From Paracoccaceae bacterium (lineage in GTDB: Bacteria; Pseudomonadota; Alphaproteobacteria; Rhodobacterales; Rhodobacteraceae), in NCBI GenBank assembly GCA_012103375.1, contig WLWX01000001.1, positions 558,001 through 622,000 on the forward strand: a DNA stretch of 64,000 bases. Direction: 5' to 3'. The stretch's first letter is position 1, and each line of letters begins with the position of its first letter. The translations under genes and the position numbers were made by a program. Shown here piece after piece: positions 29,411-39,434 of this stretch. Under the pieces are notes generated by a model, which saw only the letters and a list, made by a program, of their open reading frames with translations, was not told the origin of the DNA and searched no databases.

Positions 29411-30676
29411 CTAGCGCGCCAGCGCGATCGAGGCATTGGCTTTCAACTCGGCCAGATAGGCAGCGGCCTGACCGCTCAGACGCTGGTTAAGCAGGCGATT
29501 TTCGACAGCTTTCCGGTCCGGCCCGTCGTCGCCCTGCTGGTTTTGCATGCGCGTGCGCTGACACAGCATCAGCAAGACCAGGTTTCCGCCGCGCACCAGC
29601 GCGGTCGAAATCTCGTTCGGGTCCAATTTTCCCAGTTCAATGGCAATGTCGCCGGGCACCGCCTCGGTCGGTTGCAGGACCCGGATCAGGCGTTTGGGTT
29701 CCTTGCGGGCAAAGGCATAGAGATCGTCGCAGGTGTCCACTTTTCCAGCGACTTTCAACAACGCCTTGAGGTTTGATTCCGTGCGCTGACCGGGAAACAG
29801 GAATTGCGCGTAATCCACGGCCTTGGCGGTGGCACCGGGGCCACCTTCTTCAATCTCGCGAAGCTGGAAGAAGGCGACCGAATTGGTCACCGGGAAGGGA
29901 CCGGCGACCTGGCCGGGCTTCAGCGTCAGGATCTGGCTGCCGATATTGCCCGGCAGATTGCTGAGCGGTAGCCAATCGATCCGCCCGCCACGCCCACGCG
30001 AGGCTGCCGCCGAATATTTTCTGGCCGCCGCCGCAAATGCGGGGATGCTGTTCAGGCCAAGAATCTCGGCCGTCCTGGCGTCCGCGCGTTTCTTTGCCGC
30101 CGCCGAATTCGCAGGCAGGATGATTTCCGACAGCAGAACCCGCACGCCTTTGGTGCTGCCTGCCTGCGGCTGTGCTAAGGCGCGATCAATTTCGATCGAG
30201 TCGATCCTTGTGGATTCGGCGAATTTCGTGCGGATCACTTCGCGCCACAGCAATCCGGCCTCGACAAAGGCGCGGAATGTTTCCTCTTCCACGCCGGCGC
30301 GCCGCAAGGCCGCGATCAGCTTGTTGGCGTCCATGTTGGCGCGTTTGGCAAACTCTTCCATGCCGGCCTGAATCCCGGCTTCGGTCACCGACAATCCAAG
30401 GGCGGCAGCGGCGTCGAATTGCACGCGTTCTTCAATCAGCCGGTCCAGTGATTGCTTGTTAAGGTCGCCATTCGCCCCCAGAATTTTGAGGAAGCGGGCG
30501 CGTTGTCGCACCTCATACCGGGTGATGACGCGGTCGTTCACGCGGGCAGCCGGGGCGAACAGGTTTTGCGCCGCCACCGGCGCAGGAACCGGCAACAGGG
30601 TCATCAACAGGCCGACGCACAGGGCAATTCGGGCAAGCAGGGCACGGGAAAAGACAGAACAGGTCACATCAGGCAT
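29411..30676 (-). CDS. surA: Periplasmic peptidyl-prolyl isomerase/chaperone (SurA type)
   Basis: The 421-residue protein has a signal sequence in the first 36 residues (ARIALCVGLLMTLLPVPAPV). The N-terminal chaperone part (AARVNDRVITRYEVRQRARF) is followed by a parvulin-like region around KYSAAASRGRGGRIDWLPLS. SurA helps outer-membrane proteins fold, including LptD encoded just upstream. Only one clear parvulin-type domain is visible, as in other alphaproteobacterial members. Confidence 0.88.
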   Translation of the reverse strand: MPDVTCSVFSRALLARIALCVGLLMTLLPVPAPVAAQNLFAPAARVNDRVITRYEVRQRARFLKILGANGDLNKQSLDRLIEERVQFDAAAALGLSVTEAGIQAGMEEFAKRANMDANKLIAALRRAGVEEETFRAFVEAGLLWREVIRTKFAESTRIDSIEIDRALAQPQAGSTKGVRVLLSEIILPANSAAAKKRADARTAEILGLNSIPAFAAAARKYSAAASRGRGGRIDWLPLSNLPGNIGSQILTLKPGQVAGPFPVTNSVAFFQLREIEEGGPGATAKAVDYAQFLFPGQRTESNLKALLKVAGKVDTCDDLYAFARKEPKRLIRVLQPTEAVPGDIAIELGKLDPNEISTALVRGGNLVLLMLCQRTRMQNQQGDDGPDRKAVENRLLNQRLSGQAAAYLAELKANASIALAR

Positions 30677-30726
30677 CCGTTACGGGTTTCGTTGCAGGGG
30701 CCGGGCGATTTGCGGGCAAATGTGGC

Positions 30727-32832
30727 TTAGAATGTACCACATTGACGGGCATAGCTTTGGTCGCTGGAACCGCCGCCAATGCCAAGCAACTGAAGTTCGA
30801 CCCCATAGCTGGTATCGACATCCGTACTAACCGCATCGTCGTAGCTGTTCGAGACTGAAAAGCCGACGCGCACGCATTCGTTACGGTATTCAAGGCCAAC
30901 ACCCAACTCGGCAAAGCGATCCCCCATGAAATCGTACCGGCCATCAACACTGCCGGTCCAGTGACGGCTTAGCCGATAGCTGGCGTCGACCAAAAGCTCA
31001 TGCATGTCATCTGGGCGGTCTTCCGCCGGTTCGCCTTCCATCCACAGATACGCGCCCGAGAACATTGCCCGGTCAGTCCGCACATCAACCCGCGCCTCGT
31101 TCGAGGTGAAATCGAACCCATTGTCAAAGATTGCCCGGTTCGCCAGCGAGACCTTGTCGCCCATGTTGAAGGCGGCGGCGACCAGCCAATCGGATTGATC
31201 CCCGCGCAGGCCGGTTTCTTCGGCAAACTGGTCTTCATCGTCAAACCGCAGCACCTTGCCGACCGAAAACGCCGATGACCAGCCGTCTTCGTCATAGCGT
31301 GTCCAGGTCACACCCAGATTGGCGCGCAGCCCGGTTTCCACCATGTCAAAGCCCGAGAAGCGGTTGGAGGCGAACAGGTTGCCCTCATCAAAGTCCACCA
31401 TGACGCTGGTTTCGTCAGGCACGGCAACATCGTCGTCATCCGACCAGACCAGTTGCATCACCGGTTCCAGCGTCTGATAACCACCGCGTGCGTCCATCCG
31501 CGTGTGCGGCCAGCGCAGTTCGACCATGCCGAAGGGGATCACCCGCGTCGGGCTGTCGTCGGGAAAGCTGCTGTCCTGATCAATGGAATAGGCATCCACC
31601 GTCACACCAGCCTCGGCCCCCAGAACCATGCCATTGGCCAGTTGCTGATCGCCGCGCCAGCTGGCGCCAATGCCCAGGCGCGCGGTGTCGCGGCCAACCA
31701 TATCGCCGGTCGAGGGACGATTCAGATCATAATAGTCGAAGGACAGGCGCGCTTCGCCGCCCGCTAAAGCAATGCGTTTGTTGTGGGACAGTTCAAACAA
31801 GGTTTCAGGCAGCTCATCTTCGTCAGTCCCGCTCACATCCAGCGAGTTGAAATGGGTCACCCCGGCGCGGGTATAGCTATAGCGATCGACGCGGTCCGCT
31901 TCGATCACGCTGGTCAGGCGGTCGCCGCTGAAGAAGCCATAGTCATCCAGATAATCATCGTCCGAGGTCGACTTCAGATCAAAGCGCAGGTTGAATTCGC
32001 CCGGCAGGGCAAAGGCCCCTTCGGCGAACAGATAACCGCGCGCATCGCCCGCCATGATATCGTCGTCGCTGATTGCGCCGTTCAGTTCCACATGCCCGGT
32101 CGAGAATCCCTGCCGATACCGTGCGCCCAGGGTGCGCGTGTCGGTGGTCAGCAGCGGTGTCCAGGTAACATCAGCCGACGCGCCCAGCGTCTGGAAATAA
32201 GGAACCTCGACCCCGAACCCCAGCTTGCTGCTGGATTTGAGTGTTGGCAGCAGCACGCCTGACTGACGCTCAACCTCGGGGCCCGGTATGCGCAGATGCG
32301 GCAGATAGGCCAGCGGCACACCGGCAACCCGGAACTGCGCGCCCTTGAAGTACAGTTGCTGTTCTTCGGTGTCGTGGATCACCCGCTCGGCCCGGATTTC
32401 CCACAGCGGCGTCTGGCTGGTCGCGCAAACCCGGCAGGTTGACGAGACGACTTTGGTCAGCGCGCGGTAGCGATCATCGACCAGCGCAACCTCATTCGCG
32501 GCGATCTGCAGCTGCTGGTCCAGAACGATTCGCGCGCTGGTCAGAATCCCGCGGCGCAGCCCTTCATCCAGCGAAGCCTGCTCTGCCAAAAGAATCGATC
32601 CCGAGCCATCTTCCAGCGACAGCGGCCCTTCGATCTTCAGGCTGTTGCGTTGTTCGTTGTATTCGATTCGGCTGGCGCGCAGCCGCGTTCCATCCTGAAA
32701 AATCTCGACATTGCCTTCGGCAACCAGCGTTTTATCGTTGCGAATGAAGACCTTGTCGGCCACCAGCGCCACTTGCGCCAGTGCGAATGCAGGCATGAGC
32801 ACCAAGCTCAAAGCTAGCATCAATCGCCGCAT
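30727..32832 (-). CDS. lptD: LPS-assembly outer-membrane protein LptD
   Basis: The 701-residue protein inserts lipopolysaccharide into the outer leaflet. Residues 1-20 are a signal peptide (RRLMLALSLVLMPAFALA). The jellyroll OstA/LptA-like domain follows (VFIRNDKTLVAEGNVEIFQD), then a long beta-barrel rich in alternating aromatic residues. Cysteines are few (STCRVCATSQ and a late CVRVGF and RQCGTF), as expected for the disulphides LptD needs. Its ATG shares a base with the lptG stop (TGATG), so translation is coupled. The reading to 32898 has no signal peptide at its start. Confidence 0.93.
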   Translation of the reverse strand: MRRLMLALSLVLMPAFALAQVALVADKVFIRNDKTLVAEGNVEIFQDGTRLRASRIEYNEQRNSLKIEGPLSLEDGSGSILLAEQASLDEGLRRGILTSARIVLDQQLQIAANEVALVDDRYRALTKVVSSTCRVCATSQTPLWEIRAERVIHDTEEQQLYFKGAQFRVAGVPLAYLPHLRIPGPEVERQSGVLLPTLKSSSKLGFGVEVPYFQTLGASADVTWTPLLTTDTRTLGARYRQGFSTGHVELNGAISDDDIMAGDARGYLFAEGAFALPGEFNLRFDLKSTSDDDYLDDYGFFSGDRLTSVIEADRVDRYSYTRAGVTHFNSLDVSGTDEDELPETLFELSHNKRIALAGGEARLSFDYYDLNRPSTGDMVGRDTARLGIGASWRGDQQLANGMVLGAEAGVTVDAYSIDQDSSFPDDSPTRVIPFGMVELRWPHTRMDARGGYQTLEPVMQLVWSDDDDVAVPDETSVMVDFDEGNLFASNRFSGFDMVETGLRANLGVTWTRYDEDGWSSAFSVGKVLRFDDEDQFAEETGLRGDQSDWLVAAAFNMGDKVSLANRAIFDNGFDFTSNEARVDVRTDRAMFSGAYLWMEGEPAEDRPDDMHELLVDASYRLSRHWTGSVDGRYDFMGDRFAELGVGLEYRNECVRVGFSVSNSYDDAVSTDVDTSYGVELQLLGIGGGSSDQSYARQCGTF

Positions 32833-33926
32833 CAACCGTCCTCCATGTGAAATATCAGTCCCAGTGGCAGCAAGATTGCCGCAATGGGGACACCCCACGC
32901 AGCAAGCTCTACCGGAATTTGTCCGCTTTCGCCAAGGATTTGCGCGAAATTTCGGATGAAATAGAGCGTAAATGCCGTAGCGAGGGAAAGAAGCAACATA
33001 AGTCCGGTGCGCCCAAAGCGCGTGTGGCGCATCGTGAAGCCCGCTCCGATCAGGACCATGGCGACCAGAAGCACCGGCAAGGCCAGTTCCGATTGCATCC
33101 AGACCCGGTGATTGCGCGCCGAAAACCCGGCCGATTCAAGCGACCGGATGAAATCCGGCAAATCCCAAATCGAGATTTTCGAGGGCGCGCCAAAGCCGTC
33201 GCGAATCTGATCCTCGGTCAGGCCCGAGCGGAGCGTGGCCACATCAAAGGTCGCGGCCGCGCGTTCAGGGTTGTCCGCATCCAGCGGCCAGCCCTTGGCA
33301 TTCTCCAGATTCCAAAGCCCACCGGCCAGCCGCGCAGATTCGGCCTCGACCCGGCGCACGGGGTTGCCCTCGGCATCGAAGGTCACGAAGGTCACATCGC
33401 CCAGCAACGTGCCCTCCAGTTCGGCAGACCCGGCGCGGATCACCGTTTGCTGGGTCGCATCGCCCTGACGCAGCCACAAAGCGCTGCGCCCGATGGACAA
33501 CGTGTTGGTGCCCGCATTGTCATAACGTGCAGCGGTCACATCATATTGTGCCCGTGTCGCCGCAGCGATGGGGTTGAAGACCGCCACCGCAAGGATCCCC
33601 AGCAAAAGCGCCATCAACACCGGAGAGATCAGTGCCATCAGCGCCGACCGCCCTGTTGCGCGGGTCACCACCAGCTCGCTCGAGCGTGCCATCGCCAGGA
33701 ACAGCGTCAGCGTCGCCAGAACCATGATCAGCGGCAGCACGTCGTATATTGCACCCGGCACATCCAACAGCGTCAGCCCCAGAAGCTGGATGAAGGTGAC
33801 ATCGTCGCCAGCGAACCGTCCGATTTGTTCGATCATCGAAAACAACGCCAGAACGCCGCCAAGCACCCCAGCCACGGCCCCGAAAGAGGTCAGAAAACGC
33901 CGCGCGAAATAGATATGCAGCCTCAT
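32832..33926 (-). CDS. lptG: LPS export ABC transporter permease LptG
   Basis: The 364-residue YjgP/YjgQ family permease has six membrane helices with a large periplasmic domain between the third and fourth. It begins RLHIYFARRFLTSFGAVAGV and shows ARSSELVVTRATGRS. With LptF and the LptB ATPase (not in the window) it extracts LPS from the inner membrane. ATG 33926 overlaps the lptF stop by four bases. Confidence 0.93.
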   Translation of the reverse strand: MRLHIYFARRFLTSFGAVAGVLGGVLALFSMIEQIGRFAGDDVTFIQLLGLTLLDVPGAIYDVLPLIMVLATLTLFLAMARSSELVVTRATGRSALMALISPVLMALLLGILAVAVFNPIAAATRAQYDVTAARYDNAGTNTLSIGRSALWLRQGDATQQTVIRAGSAELEGTLLGDVTFVTFDAEGNPVRRVEAESARLAGGLWNLENAKGWPLDADNPERAAATFDVATLRSGLTEDQIRDGFGAPSKISIWDLPDFIRSLESAGFSARNHRVWMQSELALPVLLVAMVLIGAGFTMRHTRFGRTGLMLLLSLATAFTLYFIRNFAQILGESGQIPVELAAWGVPIAAILLPLGLIFHMEDG

Positions 33927-35065
33927 GTCGCCGGCACCCCGGTCTGCTGGCGCCCGGCGCGGCGGCTGGCGCGGTTCGCGCGCGATGCCCACCAGATCAA
34001 CCCCGGCACACAGGCTGCGCCGAACAATGGCGTGACATAGGCCATCGGCCACAGCGCAGGCGTCGCCTCAACCACGCTCAGTACGACTGTGTCGACCAGA
34101 TTGATCATGACGATCAGCCCGGTGGCCATCGCGATTTGCCGCCACAACCCGAAGCGACTGAACCGGCCCGTCAGCAGCGACAGGAACCCCAGCATCGGCG
34201 CAATCAGCGCCACCAGCGCGGCGGTCGTCCGCTGATGCCCGATTGCCAGCAACTTGCCGGGGGTGGTGCGCAAATCCTCGGCCAGTTGCGGGTCGGCCCG
34301 CAGCAATTCAATCGTCGACACATGATTATAAGTGCGCCGCACGGTCGAGGCATCGCCCGTTACCTCGCTCAGGTCGAAGGCGAAATCCTCGAACCGGCTG
34401 ACAGTCAGCTGGCGCGTCTCGGGGTCCAGCGTCTGCAAGGCGCCTTCGAACATCAGCAGCTTGGGGCCATCGTTGCGCGTGACAAGATAGGCGCGCCGCG
34501 CTGTGTATGTGTTCTGAAACCCATCGCTGTCGGCACTCGACAGGAAGATATCCAGCATCTCACCCTGGCGGGTGATGTCGCGGACATAGAAGGTCACATC
34601 GCGGCTGGGATGCACAAATTCACCCGCCGTCAGCAACCTGGCCGAGATATTCTGCGACAGTTCGGCATCACGCTGCGCCAGTTCGGCGCGCGACGCGGGA
34701 ACCAGAAAGTGGTTCAGCACCAGAACCATCGACATGATGACGACGCCGAACATCAGCACCGGGCGCGCCAGCCGCAGCGGGCTGGACCCGGTCGCCTGAA
34801 CCACCACCAGTTCGGATTCCGCAATAAGCCGGTTGGCCACATAGACCGACGCCACGAACCCGGCCACCGGCAGGGCCAGGCGGATGATGCCCGGAAGGGT
34901 CAGCGCACTCAACTCAAGGAACACCAGCGTTGAATGGCCGTCGCCGATCTGCCGGTCAAACAGCCGGACAGCCCGGTTCACCCAATACACCAGCACCAGG
35001 AAGAGTGAGAAAAAGCCGAAAACTATCAGCAGCTGCGACAGCAGATATCGGTCGAATCGGTCCAA
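33923..35065 (-). CDS. lptF: LPS export ABC transporter permease LptF
   Basis: The 380-residue partner permease begins MDRFDRYLLSQLLIVFGFF and shows RLIAESELVVVQATGSSPLR, the coupling-helix region shared with LptG. The periplasmic jellyroll-like domain lies between the two sets of three helices. It heads the lptF-lptG-lptD-surA-pdxA-rsmA series and is divergent from pepA. Confidence 0.93.
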   Translation of the reverse strand: MDRFDRYLLSQLLIVFGFFSLFLVLVYWVNRAVRLFDRQIGDGHSTLVFLELSALTLPGIIRLALPVAGFVASVYVANRLIAESELVVVQATGSSPLRLARPVLMFGVVIMSMVLVLNHFLVPASRAELAQRDAELSQNISARLLTAGEFVHPSRDVTFYVRDITRQGEMLDIFLSSADSDGFQNTYTARRAYLVTRNDGPKLLMFEGALQTLDPETRQLTVSRFEDFAFDLSEVTGDASTVRRTYNHVSTIELLRADPQLAEDLRTTPGKLLAIGHQRTTAALVALIAPMLGFLSLLTGRFSRFGLWRQIAMATGLIVMINLVDTVVLSVVEATPALWPMAYVTPLFGAACVPGLIWWASRANRASRRAGRQQTGVPAT

Positions 35066-35239
35066 GCGGTCGTTACCTGTTGGTCGTGGTGGCGTTTGTT
35101 GTTGTCATGCTCTGCCCTAAGGTTAGCCCATTGCGCGCGCTGGTGGAACCGGCTTCTGCGGTTTGTGGGGCGCCGCTTGCTGGCAACTGACCAGCGGCAG
35201 GTCTAAGGTCCGCAAAACCCGGATCAAAGGACGCAGACC

Positions 35240-36724
35240 ATGACCACGCCGATCGCTGTCAATATCATCGAAACCAACCTGGAAGACCTTGCCGCAATCA
35301 AGGGGCGGATCGTGGTCCTGCTGGGCAAGAACGGTCAGCTTGATGTCGGCGCACGGCGGGTCAACCGGCTGTGCAAAGGCGCGGTGAAACGCTTCGCGGA
35401 AAGTGATGCAGGCGCTGAAATGAAGCCTGCAACCGCGCGCGACCTTGCCTATCCGGCGGGGCTTGCGGCGACGGCATTGCAGATCGTGCGCCTTGACCGG
35501 AACGCCAATGTTGATGAAGCGCGCCGCGCCGGGGCCGCGATCGGGCGCGCAGCCGCCGACGGGCCGGTGACTGTTCTGGCAGGCGCTTTGCGTCGCCCCG
35601 AAGAACTGGCGCTGGGCATGACATTGCGCGCCTATGATTACGCCGACATGCGCTCGGACAAGAAGGACAGCAAGAAATCCAAACCGTCGATGACCATGAT
35701 GGTGACGGACGCCAAATCCGCCAAGGCCGCTGCCGCCGATGTCGCGGTCCGTGCCGCGGGCGTGTTCTTCACCCGCGATCTGGTTTCGGCCCCGGCGAAT
35801 GTGCTGACCACCAACAGCTTTGCCGATCAGCTGGTCGATCTGAAATCCACCGGCCTGAAGGTCGAGGTTCTGGACGAACCGGCGCTGGAAAAGCTTGGCA
35901 TGGCCTCGCTTCTGGCGGTTGGCATGGGCTCGGAAAGCCCATCGAAAGTCGTGGTGATGCAACATCTTGGCGGCAAGAAGGGCGACGCCCCGCTGGCGCT
36001 GGTCGGCAAGGGCGTGGTGTTCGACACCGGGGGCATCTCGATGAAACCGGCGGGCGGCATGGAAGATATGACCATGGACATGGGCGGCGCGGGCACCGTC
36101 GCCGGGACCATGAAGACGCTGGCGATGCGCAAGGCCAAGGCCAACGTGATCGGCATCGTCGGCCTGGTCGAGAATATGCCAGACGGGCGCGCCCAACACC
36201 CTGGCGACATTGTCAAATCCATGAAGGGCGACACCATCGAGGTCATCAATACAGACGCCGAAGGGCGCCTCGTCCTGTGTGACGTCATGTGGTACGTGCA
36301 GGAAAAATACAAACCCGCCGCGATGGTCGACCTGGCAACCCTGACCGGGGCGGTCATCATCGCGCTGGGCCACGAAAACACCGGCGTGTTTTCCAACGAC
36401 GATCCGTTCTGCAACGCGCTTTTGAAGGCCGCGAATGCGGAGGGTGAGGGGGCCTGGAGGCTGCCGCTCGCCGATGCTTATGACAAACAGCTGAAATCCG
36501 ACAAGGCCGACATGAAGAATGTCGGCGGGCGGGCCGCAGGCTCAATCACTGCGGCGCAGTTTCTGCAACGTTTCGTCAAGGATGACACGCCCTGGTGCCA
36601 CTTGGACATCGCCGGAACCGCACAGGTGAAAGCGGCCACGAAATACGCGCCCAAAGGTGCCACCGGCTGGGGCGTCCTGACGCTGGACCGGCTGGTGCGC
36701 GACCGGTACGAGCCGCAGGGCTGA
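35240..36724 (+). CDS. pepA: Leucyl aminopeptidase
   Basis: The 494-residue cytoplasmic M17 peptidase removes N-terminal residues from peptides. The two-metal site is clear: LVGKGVVFDTGGISMKPAGG (lysine and aspartate ligands) and the signature NTDAEGRLVL. Length is normal. It starts after an AAAGGA site and is followed by holC eight bases later. In alphaproteobacteria the pepA-holC pair facing lptF is common. Confidence 0.95.
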   Translation: MTTPIAVNIIETNLEDLAAIKGRIVVLLGKNGQLDVGARRVNRLCKGAVKRFAESDAGAEMKPATARDLAYPAGLAATALQIVRLDRNANVDEARRAGAAIGRAAADGPVTVLAGALRRPEELALGMTLRAYDYADMRSDKKDSKKSKPSMTMMVTDAKSAKAAAADVAVRAAGVFFTRDLVSAPANVLTTNSFADQLVDLKSTGLKVEVLDEPALEKLGMASLLAVGMGSESPSKVVVMQHLGGKKGDAPLALVGKGVVFDTGGISMKPAGGMEDMTMDMGGAGTVAGTMKTLAMRKAKANVIGIVGLVENMPDGRAQHPGDIVKSMKGDTIEVINTDAEGRLVLCDVMWYVQEKYKPAAMVDLATLTGAVIIALGHENTGVFSNDDPFCNALLKAANAEGEGAWRLPLADAYDKQLKSDKADMKNVGGRAAGSITAAQFLQRFVKDDTPWCHLDIAGTAQVKAATKYAPKGATGWGVLTLDRLVRDRYEPQG

Positions 36725-36731
36725 CGCGCAA

Positions 36732-37136
36732 ATGGGGGCGGCGTTCTTTTATCACCTGACCCGTAACCCGGTGGAGGCGACGCTGCCGCTGTTGCTGGAA
36801 AAATCGCTGGCCAACGGGTGGCGGGTGGCGGTGCGGGTGACGGATGCGGATCGGCGCAACTGGCTGGACCGTGCCCTCTGGCAGGCGGGCGAGGGATTCC
36901 TGCCCCACGGCATCGCGGGCGGCGACCACGATGCCGCCCAGCCGATCCTGCTGACCGGAGACGCGCCCACCAATAACCCGGCCTGCCTGATGGCCATCGA
37001 CGGCGCGCCGGTGACCCCGGCAGAGGTTAGCGGATTCGAGCGTACCTGCATCCTGTTCGACGGGCACGATCCCGCAGCCGTGCAACACGCGCGCGATCAG
37101 TGGAAGGACCTGACCGAAGCCGGGGCCAGCGCATAA
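36732..37136 (+). CDS. holC: DNA polymerase III chi subunit
   Basis: The 134-residue protein matches HolC: AAFFYHLTRNPVEATLPLLL at the start, GWRVAVRVTDADRRNWLDRALW, and the conserved FLPHG. Chi links the clamp loader to single-strand binding protein. It directly follows pepA and is probably co-transcribed. Confidence 0.92.
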   Translation: MGAAFFYHLTRNPVEATLPLLLEKSLANGWRVAVRVTDADRRNWLDRALWQAGEGFLPHGIAGGDHDAAQPILLTGDAPTNNPACLMAIDGAPVTPAEVSGFERTCILFDGHDPAAVQHARDQWKDLTEAGASA

Positions 37137-37155
37137 CAAACCAATAGGGAAGACT

Positions 37156-38337
37156 ATGAAAAAACTCCTTCTGACGGCTGCGGCCACCTCGCTTATCGCG
37201 TCTGGCGCGATGGCCGAAGACATCAAACTTGGCATCATCTTCGGCTTCACCGGCCCGATTGAATCGCTGACCGGCCCGATGGCCGCTGGCGCTGAACTGG
37301 CAATGGCCGAAGTCACCGAATCCGGCCTGCTTCTGGATGGCTCGAACGTGACATCTGTGCGCGGTGACTCGACCTGCATCGATTCGGCCGCGGCCACGAC
37401 CGCCGCCGAGCGTATGGTAACGTCGGACCGTGTGAACGCCATCGTTGGCGGCGACTGTTCCGGTGTGACCGGCGCGATTCTGCAAAACGTGGCGCGCCCG
37501 AACGGCATCGTCATGGTCTCACCCTCGGCCACCAGCCCGGCCCTGTCGGACGCCGAAGACGACGGGTTGTTCTTCCGCACGTCGCCTTCCGATGCCCGCG
37601 AAGGCCAGGTGATGACCGAGGTTATCATGGAAAAAGGCATCAAGTCGGTCGCCCTGACCTATACCAACAACGACTATGGCAAGGGTCTGGCGGACAGCTT
37701 TGCAGCTGCATTTGAAGCGGCTGGCGGTGAAGTTACCATCAACACCAGCCACGAAGACGGCAAAGCGGACTATTCCGCTGAAGTGGGCGCGTTGTCCTCG
37801 GCCGGTGGTGAGATTCTGGTGGTTGCCGGATACCTCGACCAGGGTGGTCGCGGGATCGTTCAGGCCGCACTCGACGCGGGCGCATGGGAACGTTTCGTGC
37901 TGCCCGGCGGCATGATCGGTGACAACATTCTGACCATTGGTGAAGACCTGAACGGGTCGTTTGGTCAGGTTGCGGGCACCGACAGCCCCGGCATGGCAAC
38001 CTATACCGAGATTGCCACCGCCGAAGGCTTTGACGGAACATCGCCGTTCACGCCGGAATCCTACGACGCTGCCGCGCTGATCATGCTGGCCATGCAGGCC
38101 GCAGGGTCGTCAGCAAGTGCAGATTTCAAAGACAAGATCTTTGACGTCGCCAACGCACCGGGCGAAAAAATCTTCCCTGGTGAGCTGGCCAAGGCGCTGC
38201 AAATCCTCGCCGATGGTGGGGATGTCGACTATGTCGGTGCGTCCGCGGTTGAACTGATCGGTGGTGGTGAGTCCGCAGGCTCCTACCGTGAAGTCGAAGT
38301 CAAGGATCAGCAGTTCGAGACGATCCAGTATCGTTGA
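37156..38337 (+). CDS. ABC transporter substrate-binding protein (branched-chain amino acid type)
   Basis: The 393-residue periplasmic protein has a 20-residue signal peptide (KKLLLTAAATSLIASGAMA). The mature part is a Peripla_BP_6 (LivJ-like) fold: IKLGIIFGFTGPIESLTGPM, NAIVGGDCSGVT, VALTYTNNDYGKGLADSF. No permease or ATPase gene is adjacent, so it must work with a transporter encoded elsewhere or as a receptor. Twenty bases separate it from holC, and a strong terminator follows. Confidence 0.9.
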   Translation: MKKLLLTAAATSLIASGAMAEDIKLGIIFGFTGPIESLTGPMAAGAELAMAEVTESGLLLDGSNVTSVRGDSTCIDSAAATTAAERMVTSDRVNAIVGGDCSGVTGAILQNVARPNGIVMVSPSATSPALSDAEDDGLFFRTSPSDAREGQVMTEVIMEKGIKSVALTYTNNDYGKGLADSFAAAFEAAGGEVTINTSHEDGKADYSAEVGALSSAGGEILVVAGYLDQGGRGIVQAALDAGAWERFVLPGGMIGDNILTIGEDLNGSFGQVAGTDSPGMATYTEIATAEGFDGTSPFTPESYDAAALIMLAMQAAGSSASADFKDKIFDVANAPGEKIFPGELAKALQILADGGDVDYVGASAVELIGGGESAGSYREVEVKDQQFETIQYR

Positions 38338-38360
38338 TCTGAACGACATCGTAACAAGGG

Positions 38361-38390
38361 CGGCCCGGAGGAAACTCCGGGCCGTTTTTT
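38361..38390 (+). terminator. Strong Rho-independent terminator
   Basis: CGGCCCGGAG-GAAA-CTCCGGGCCG is a perfect 10-bp G+C stem with a GNRA-type loop and TTTTTT, 23 bases after the substrate-binding protein gene. Confidence 0.92.
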
Positions 38391-38681
38391 CATGGTCTCG
38401 GCGGCTTGGCAGCCGGATCGTCGGCTGATTAGAGGGGGTGGATTTTGGCTTCGCCAAGCCGGGTGATTGCCTGACCGGGGGTAGGCGATGCAACGCTGGT
38501 GTGGGGCAATTAATGGTTCAGCGTTAACTCCAAGCTATGAAGGTTCCACTGCCCATCGAAATCGCCTGCCCGCGGGACGGTCAGGCGATCGCCCGGCGCC
38601 CTTACGGGCTTGATTCCGGGCGAGGAGATGCGCGTTTCCGTCGCCCCCCAGTCAATAAACCACCAATGCAACCAACGCCCC
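38391..38681. other. Gap without a convincing gene
   Basis: A short GGCTT-CGCC-AAGCC hairpin is present near 38447. A 52-codon frame at 38537-38695 has no clear ribosome site, is proline/arginine-rich and overlaps the end of the methyltransferase on the other strand, so I do not call it a gene. Confidence 0.5.
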
Positions 38682-39340
38682 CTAACACTTCCTGAACGTC
38701 AGGATCAGCGCCGTATCCTCGGAATGCTCATGCCCTGCCTTATCGTAAATCTGCACGTTTTCGACCGCGACGTTACGGATCACCCCGTCGTTCAGCAGCG
38801 GCTCCAACACCGCGTCGAAATCTTGCGCCATATAATGCTGGCCATTCACACCGATCACGAACAAACCGCCCGACCGTGCGATCCCCAGCAGCTTCACCAA
38901 TGGCTCCGGCCCCAGATGGCCATGGGTGAATGTGCCCGCCGACAGGACCGTGCCATAGCGCGCGGCCAGATGCGTGATGTCACCGGTCAGATCAACCTCG
39001 ATCAGCGCCCGGTACAGCCCCTTGGCCCGCGCCTTCGCCAGCATGTCGGGCGAGATATCCATCCCGTCGATCCGGTCTGCCGGAAGACCCAAAGCGGCAG
39101 CACCAACCCGGTGCCGCAGCCGATATCGGCAACAGGAATGTCCGCGTCCCCGGCAACTGCGCGATAGGCGCGGGCAATTGCAGGCGGTAAGGCATAGCCA
39201 AGCGCGGCCGCGAACCCATCGTCATATTCGTCCGCAAATCCCTGATAATACGCCCGATTATCTTCGGGTGTCGCCAGTTCATAGGCGCCTTTCAACCGCT
39301 CACTGGCGCGGCCCTTGGCATCCGTCCTCGGTTTGCTCAT
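38682..39340 (-). pseudogene. Class I SAM-dependent methyltransferase, frameshifted
   Basis: From ATG 39340 the frame encodes a methyltransferase start (ASERLKGAYELATPEDNRAY, later VADIGCGTGLV, the SAM-binding motif I). Just after this motif the reading leaves frame. The continuation in another frame is GLPADRIDGMDISPDMLAKA and runs to FRKC at 38682. Comparing the two, about four bases seem lost near 39100-39110, which would restore ...GTGLVGAAALGLPADR.... It may be a recent pseudogene or a sequence error. The target of the enzyme is unknown. Confidence 0.75.
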
Positions 39341-39434
39341 CGCAATGCTCACCCAAACCCGCGCCCAGCATTGCGCCAGCCCGCCGCGACTGCAAGATGT
39401 TTGGAGCACCAACGCCGGAGGGCCGGGCCTGATC

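Noticed and set aside
32847-34040. Plus-strand frame of 397 codons
   Set aside because: Antisense to lptG; no recognisable domain.
38537-38695. 52-codon frame after the strong terminator
   Set aside because: No clear ribosome site, biased composition and overlap with the methyltransferase end.
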